Source of the DNA: Spodoptera frugiperda | Taxonomy: Eukaryota; Arthropoda; Insecta; Lepidoptera; Noctuidae | Direction of reading: 5' to 3' | NCBI RefSeq assembly: GCF_023101765.2 | Contig: NC_064237.1 | Location: forward strand, 3,773,501-3,837,500 | Length of the DNA: 64,000 bases | Part shown: positions 59,583 through 64,000 of the stretch, piece after piece | Layout of the letters: every line of letters starts with the position of its first letter | How positions within the stretch are numbered: position 1 is the stretch's first letter | The notes under the pieces: model-generated | The model's database searches: none | Seen by the model: the letters and a program-made list of their open reading frames with translations, nothing else | Told to the model about the DNA's origin: nothing | Translations under genes and position numbers: made by a program

Positions 59583-62116
59583 TCAGTAGCGTTTTGTGGT
59601 CAAAAACATTCACATGCATGTTATACAATGGTGTCCGTCACTTCGAGTATGAAGACTAAATTACCGATAAACACATTGCCCAATTTGTTAACAAAAGAAA
59701 TTACAAGCTTGCTTACAAGTGAACACTAAAGGGAAGATAGGAGTAACATTCTTGTATTTATTTTATCAAAAAATAATATTATGTGTATTTTTCCTTAAAG
59801 AGGGAGCAGTTCGGTGTACTTATGTTATTTTTGTATCCATAAAAATTACCCGTCTTAGGATAAGATGTTGTTAATCTTAGGAGCATTACCAAAACACATA
59901 AATAGTAAATGTGGTATCTAGAAGCTTCTTGAGTTATCATTGAGAATTTAGCTAGAACACTATTACCTAGCCACCCATTGGTAGCAATTTACATTTCTAA
60001 TTTACAGAGTAAATAGCCCAAAACTGTTGGACCCATTTCACCCAGCATAACGAGATCGAGTAGTCTGTTTGTTCAGACGGTGTCTATGATTGATTGTCCT
60101 CGCTGAATTCACTTAGTTTCAGGTAGTCGTCTGGGTGATTTATTAGTAACGGTGGTCCGGTCACGAATGCCTGTCCGTTGTTGCCATGGCGCATCTGTTG
60201 CTAAGCCGTCTCGCTAGGTCATAATTTAAAGTTCTAAGTAGTATTAAGATAGTGAGAAATTGCTTAAGTTAATGAAATTGGTCATATAATGTAAAAAGTT
60301 ATTGTAGTCTGTTATAATAATTGTCAAGAGTCGTATCGTTGAGAGATATTTTACCTAGATAATATCTGTAAAATATGTATAGGTATATAATGTGTATATA
60401 CAACGATTTTGAAAACAAGAGAAGTGAACGAAAAATGCATTTATTTTTTTCTCCACACGCTCCTGACTCCTGATATAAGCTAAAAACTGCAAATTACGTG
60501 AACTTATTAGCTTACAACCATTAAAAAGGAGCCAATATTACAGGGTGTTTAAGAAAGGACGCGGGAACAGCTGTTAGTAATAAAAATTAAAAATAACAAA
60601 AGATAAATTCCATTTCCTACTATCCATATTGGCTAACGAAACATAAAATTCTTAGCAATTTACTAACGAGTAACTCAGTCAGTCATAAAAAGTTAAATAA
60701 GCAACTCGAACAATTTTAAACTTTTTCATAAAAAAAATCGTATTTGAAATAAAGACTCGGATAACTACATACGTGTATCTCATTCCGATGTATGGGAAAA
60801 TATCCATCGAGTAATATAAGTGCGACTGTAATCTTCCGAATATTTTACACCAAAATGACTTTATGATTGATGTTAACAGTACCTACAATAATGTCTGGTG
60901 TGAATTCTCTTTTACTACCAACACTTACTGTATAAATATTTACGACATAAAGAGAATTTTACTTATAGGTAATATAGTACTCATATGTTTAAATACTAAA
61001 GTCACAAACTGTAAGCAATTGCAAAGAACTTTAGTATAGAACTTCCGTAAAATATAGCTAGGTAATATATATCTTTTAGTAATTACTCGAGTCACTGGAG
61101 TGTAAACATAGATATATATGGATTAGCTACGTCTCAGTATATCAGACCTCAGAGATCCAGATTACTTTCTGCACTGTTTCCTAAATGTAATTAAAAATAC
61201 ATTTGGGAACTTAATTTCACGTACAATTTTACAGTTAAAAGCGATTTAAAATAAATAGCTTCTTTAAATTTGTTAGATAGCATCGCATACCTATTTATTT
61301 TGCGGTTAAAATAATATATTAAACATTGAGGCCTGCCAAGTCGTAACGACAAAATTTTGTCATACGGACGTATGGGTGGAAGTAAGAAGAAATAGATAAA
61401 ACACCTTGATTATTATTTCTTTGGTCATAAATTCTATCTTACAAACGCGTGCTAATGGATGTTGCAGGAAATCACGTTATTGCATCTTTATGTAATGTGC
61501 AGTAACAGCAGAAGAAAACAATGAACAGGTGTAACAGTTACTTTTAATTTGTAATATGTTTTAGTACAAAACATCTTAAAAGAATTGACTAATAACAGAG
61601 GCTCCCCAACATGTGTCACGTACAAGATAAGATTGGCCGTAAACGTCCACCCGAACCTATAATTTAAGGGCTACTTTATAGCTTAGTTAGCTTGAAACTA
61701 AGTCGCTATCAATATTTTATGAATAAATTAATAATATCGTTAAGCTTTGTAATTAGACTTTATGTCTGATGGCTGCGATAATTCTAGACTTAGGAACGAT
61801 AAATGTAAATTGTATCGGGAACGTATCCGGTGACGTGATTACTGGCGCTTGTCACGTGATCAAAACATTTTAAACAAATAATCGCGATCATTAATATAGG
61901 CTTGCAGGCGCGTGCGACGATTTAATATGGAAGTTGCAATAAATGCATTTCTCTTTGAGATAACAGAATCAAGGTATCATATACTTGGAGGGACGGCTAG
62001 TGGAAAACTGATGCTGCAGGATTGATACTAGTGATGCTATGCTATATGGTTTACAGAATATTTTACTGTAACGTAGGACCGAATATTTCAACTCCAATTA
62101 CATGTGCCATGCACGT
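59583..62116. other. gene-poor stretch
   Basis: AT-rich, no supported gene. TTACAGGGTGTTTAAG near 60539 resembles the end of some DNA transposons, but no matching end was found. Confidence 0.4.
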
Positions 62117-62270
62117 CGATGATGGCCAGTGTGTGGCAGCTATGGCGTGTGGAATGCGAACGGTAAATATCCCGCAGGATCAGCCGTAGCCCGCAAATCG
62201 GGCGGGATGCCTGCGGCTGACCGGCGCAAGCGCATGATTCTAACGACGATCGTAATCGCGCGTATTACCT
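62117..62270. other. GC-rich block with nested hairpin
   Basis: TCAGCCG (62180-62186) pairs with CGGCTGA (62214-62220), and inside it CCCGC pairs with GCGGG around AAATC. The block is flanked by further CG-rich sequence to about 62260. A plus-strand frame (62129-62389) runs through it from a GTG, but half of it is the AT-rich downstream DNA. It may be a regulatory element, structured RNA or unknown repeat. Confidence 0.35.
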
Positions 62271-62790
62271 TTATGAGCGATAAGATCGTTTGTTGGTTGA
62301 AAAAATATGTTGCAGTTATTGCTGTATTTGTGAACTATGTGTTTCAGTTAGGAATATATTTTATCATAATCAGAATAACAGTAGGATGAAGTGATTTAAT
62401 ACGTAATATTTTTCTAGGAATCAGAACTTAATTTCACATGTACTGTATTTTACTAGATTGTTATAATATCGGACTTGACCATGAATGGTATTTACCGTAA
62501 CACTTTTTTCAGGATGTTAGTATCTCAATGTTAAGTTATTCAACAACGATTAATGAATAAAACAACACTATTCCTGTTCCTAGGATCTCCAACAACTTTA
62601 CTTGTTGGGCACATCTGGTCATGTACAACTTGCGTATGGTAGTGGAGGCATATCGACTGTCAATTAGCTTTTTGGATTCTTACATCTAACAATAAGTTAG
62701 AAAGCACTATTTGTGATGAATATTCTAACTTACGGAAAACCGACAAACTGAAAATTAAAATCATTGGTAATCATGCAAAACATTTGAAAA
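62271..62790. other. non-coding stretch
   Basis: AT-rich. Nothing recognised. Confidence 0.4.
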
Positions 62791-62868
62791 CATCATCATC
62801 ATCATCATCATATCAGCGTCCACTGCTGAACATAGGCCTCCCCCAATGACTTCCAGATAGGCCGGTTA
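62791..62868 (-). mobile_element. 3' end fragment of an RTE-type LINE with (CAT)7
   Basis: Read on the minus strand it runs GGGGGAGGCCTATGTTCAGC, AGTGGACGCTGATATG, then seven ATG triplets. The frame through it reads LGEAYVQQWT, the usual last residues of lepidopteran RTE ORF2 (GEAYVQQW type), followed by the simple-repeat tail. About 80 bp remain. Confidence 0.7.
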
Positions 62869-64000
62869 AAAATATTATGTTAACTGCAGAAATGGTGTCT
62901 TTTAATAATGCAGTTGAGATTAACAATCTCTATAGACGACAATCTCTAGACAATCTTCTCTTACTGTACGATAAAATTATAAAAACTCTTAGGAACTGTT
63001 TCAGAGTAAACACGTATCATCATTTCATCAAACGGACTATAGGAGCACAGATCACCGCTCAGTGGTCTATAAACTGGAAGAGGCTCCTCGAGGCGTGAAT
63101 AGGTTTCAATGCGTGCTGTCGCGAGGTAATTTGTTTGTTCCGAGCCGACCGTGTAATCCTGCGCAGACAAGCAACCGCCTGTCCGCGCTTAATGTTATAT
63201 GTTCATATCAACTTAGTTTTATTTCGTTACGTAGTTTTACTTCTGTTGGCCTTATGATAGATAATTGCTGGAAAGATGCTGACGATTATGTTTATAATAA
63301 AGTTTTATGGCTTTATTTTTCTCTGTTGCTTTTGTCAGTGATTTATTATGGGCTGTGCAATTTGAATTGTGGTCGTTTTTAATTTGTGTGTAGGAGCATA
63401 CTAGTTCTGATTGAGTTGTTGACTTCTTTACTTATTTTATTGCAAAAACAACAAGAGTTTATGACTTAATTCTTTAAGATTGTTTGGTATCTCTGTGTAA
63501 AATGTTGTAGGCAATACCTCTTTTTAATAGAAGCTTGTCCAGTAAATTTAAAACAAGTAACATGCTTTTTGTTGATAGTAAATTGCATTATTAATTTTTT
63601 CCTATTATTACGTACACATACACATAGACACATGTATTATTAAATATGTCTATCTACAAGTTGGACAACGCAAAGGCGTGGCTTTATTTCTTTATTTTAG
63701 AAGTAAAACCGCAACCTATGAAGGTACACACACAAGACATCCAGTCGGTTAGTGGTTAAAAAACAAGAAATATTATATGCATGTTTATTTTCGCGCTGTA
63801 ACAGGTAATATCGACTTGCTGAGTACTATTAAATATTTTACTATTTCAATGTAATCTTACTATTTAACATAAAGTAGGTATCAAGGCGATCGTAATGCAC
63901 GCCACATGTGTCTTAAACTAAAATATTTTTATTTTTTAATGTCAGTTCATTTGCCCGGTTGATGACTTAAGAGAATGCTACAGTTCGTGTTACTCACTCA
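62869..64000. other. right-end stretch without a supported gene
   Basis: Overlapping open frames at 62877-63098 (plus), 62961-63170 (minus) and 63062-63382 (plus) sit in a GC-richer patch around 63040-63190. The minus-strand frame (YSRLEEPLPVYRPLSGDLCS, then YSPFDEMMIRVYSETVPKSF) is the most protein-like. Without splice signals or a domain I do not call it. The remainder to the window end is AT-rich. Confidence 0.3.

Noticed and set aside
59401..59628. Alternative-frame N-terminus for the broken gene
   Set aside because: It overlaps the better hydrophobic frame and lacks a start or splice signal that would choose it. Combining the two would need an unsupported frameshift.
60535..60575. DNA-transposon end TTACAGGGTGTTTAAG
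   Set aside because: No inverted partner or target duplication was found nearby.

Overview
The window looks like nuclear DNA of a lepidopteran (moth or butterfly). It is AT-rich and dominated by non-coding sequence. It carries an R1-clade LINE, a Helitron with the CTAG-type 3' end familiar from Lepidoptera, 3' scraps of an RTE LINE, and several short dispersed repeat families that I recognise from lepidopteran genomes. There are no prokaryotic-style operons, no complete tRNA or rRNA genes and no CRISPR arrays. Family assignments come from reading motifs; no database was searched.

Left end (1-1730, minus strand): the only host gene I can support well. It encodes a secreted, proline-rich protein of 290 residues whose ATG lies 7 nt inside an exon, behind a strong splice acceptor, so a 5' untranslated exon must lie further right.

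3248-7577: a 5'-truncated but otherwise intact R1-clade non-LTR retrotransposon on the plus strand. ORF1 (gag-like, three zinc knuckles) lacks its N-terminus. ORF2 (APE endonuclease, reverse transcriptase, C-terminal zinc knuckle) is complete at 1026 residues. A perfect 15-bp direct repeat at 3248-3262 and 7563-7577 gives the exact insertion boundaries and shows there is no poly(A) tail.

7578-54800: a long gene-poor stretch, intronic or intergenic. It contains scattered repeats: two copies of a palindromic 112-bp MITE (one at 49014, its partner at 55715), a 365-bp Helitron, three copies of one SINE-like family, three of another, a possible LTR-retrotransposon primer binding site, several strong hairpins and several GC/CpG-rich islands. 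One island (near 35.3 kb) ends in an initiator-like TCAGT followed by a consensus splice donor, and may be a promoter with a non-coding first exon.

54800-59600: several short open frames on the minus strand suggest an unidentified spliced gene or its decayed remains. A terminal exon with a clean acceptor (56616-56778, ending in a hydrophobic tail) is phase-compatible with an upstream open frame ending in a splice donor (59029-59186). That frame is separated by one in-frame TAA from a further 131-codon open frame. These are hypotheses. By my rough estimate, one or two frames above 110 codons are expected by chance in a window this AT-rich.

59600-64000: mostly repeats and AT-rich sequence, plus one structured GC-rich block near 62.2 kb and an RTE 3' end with a CAT microsatellite.
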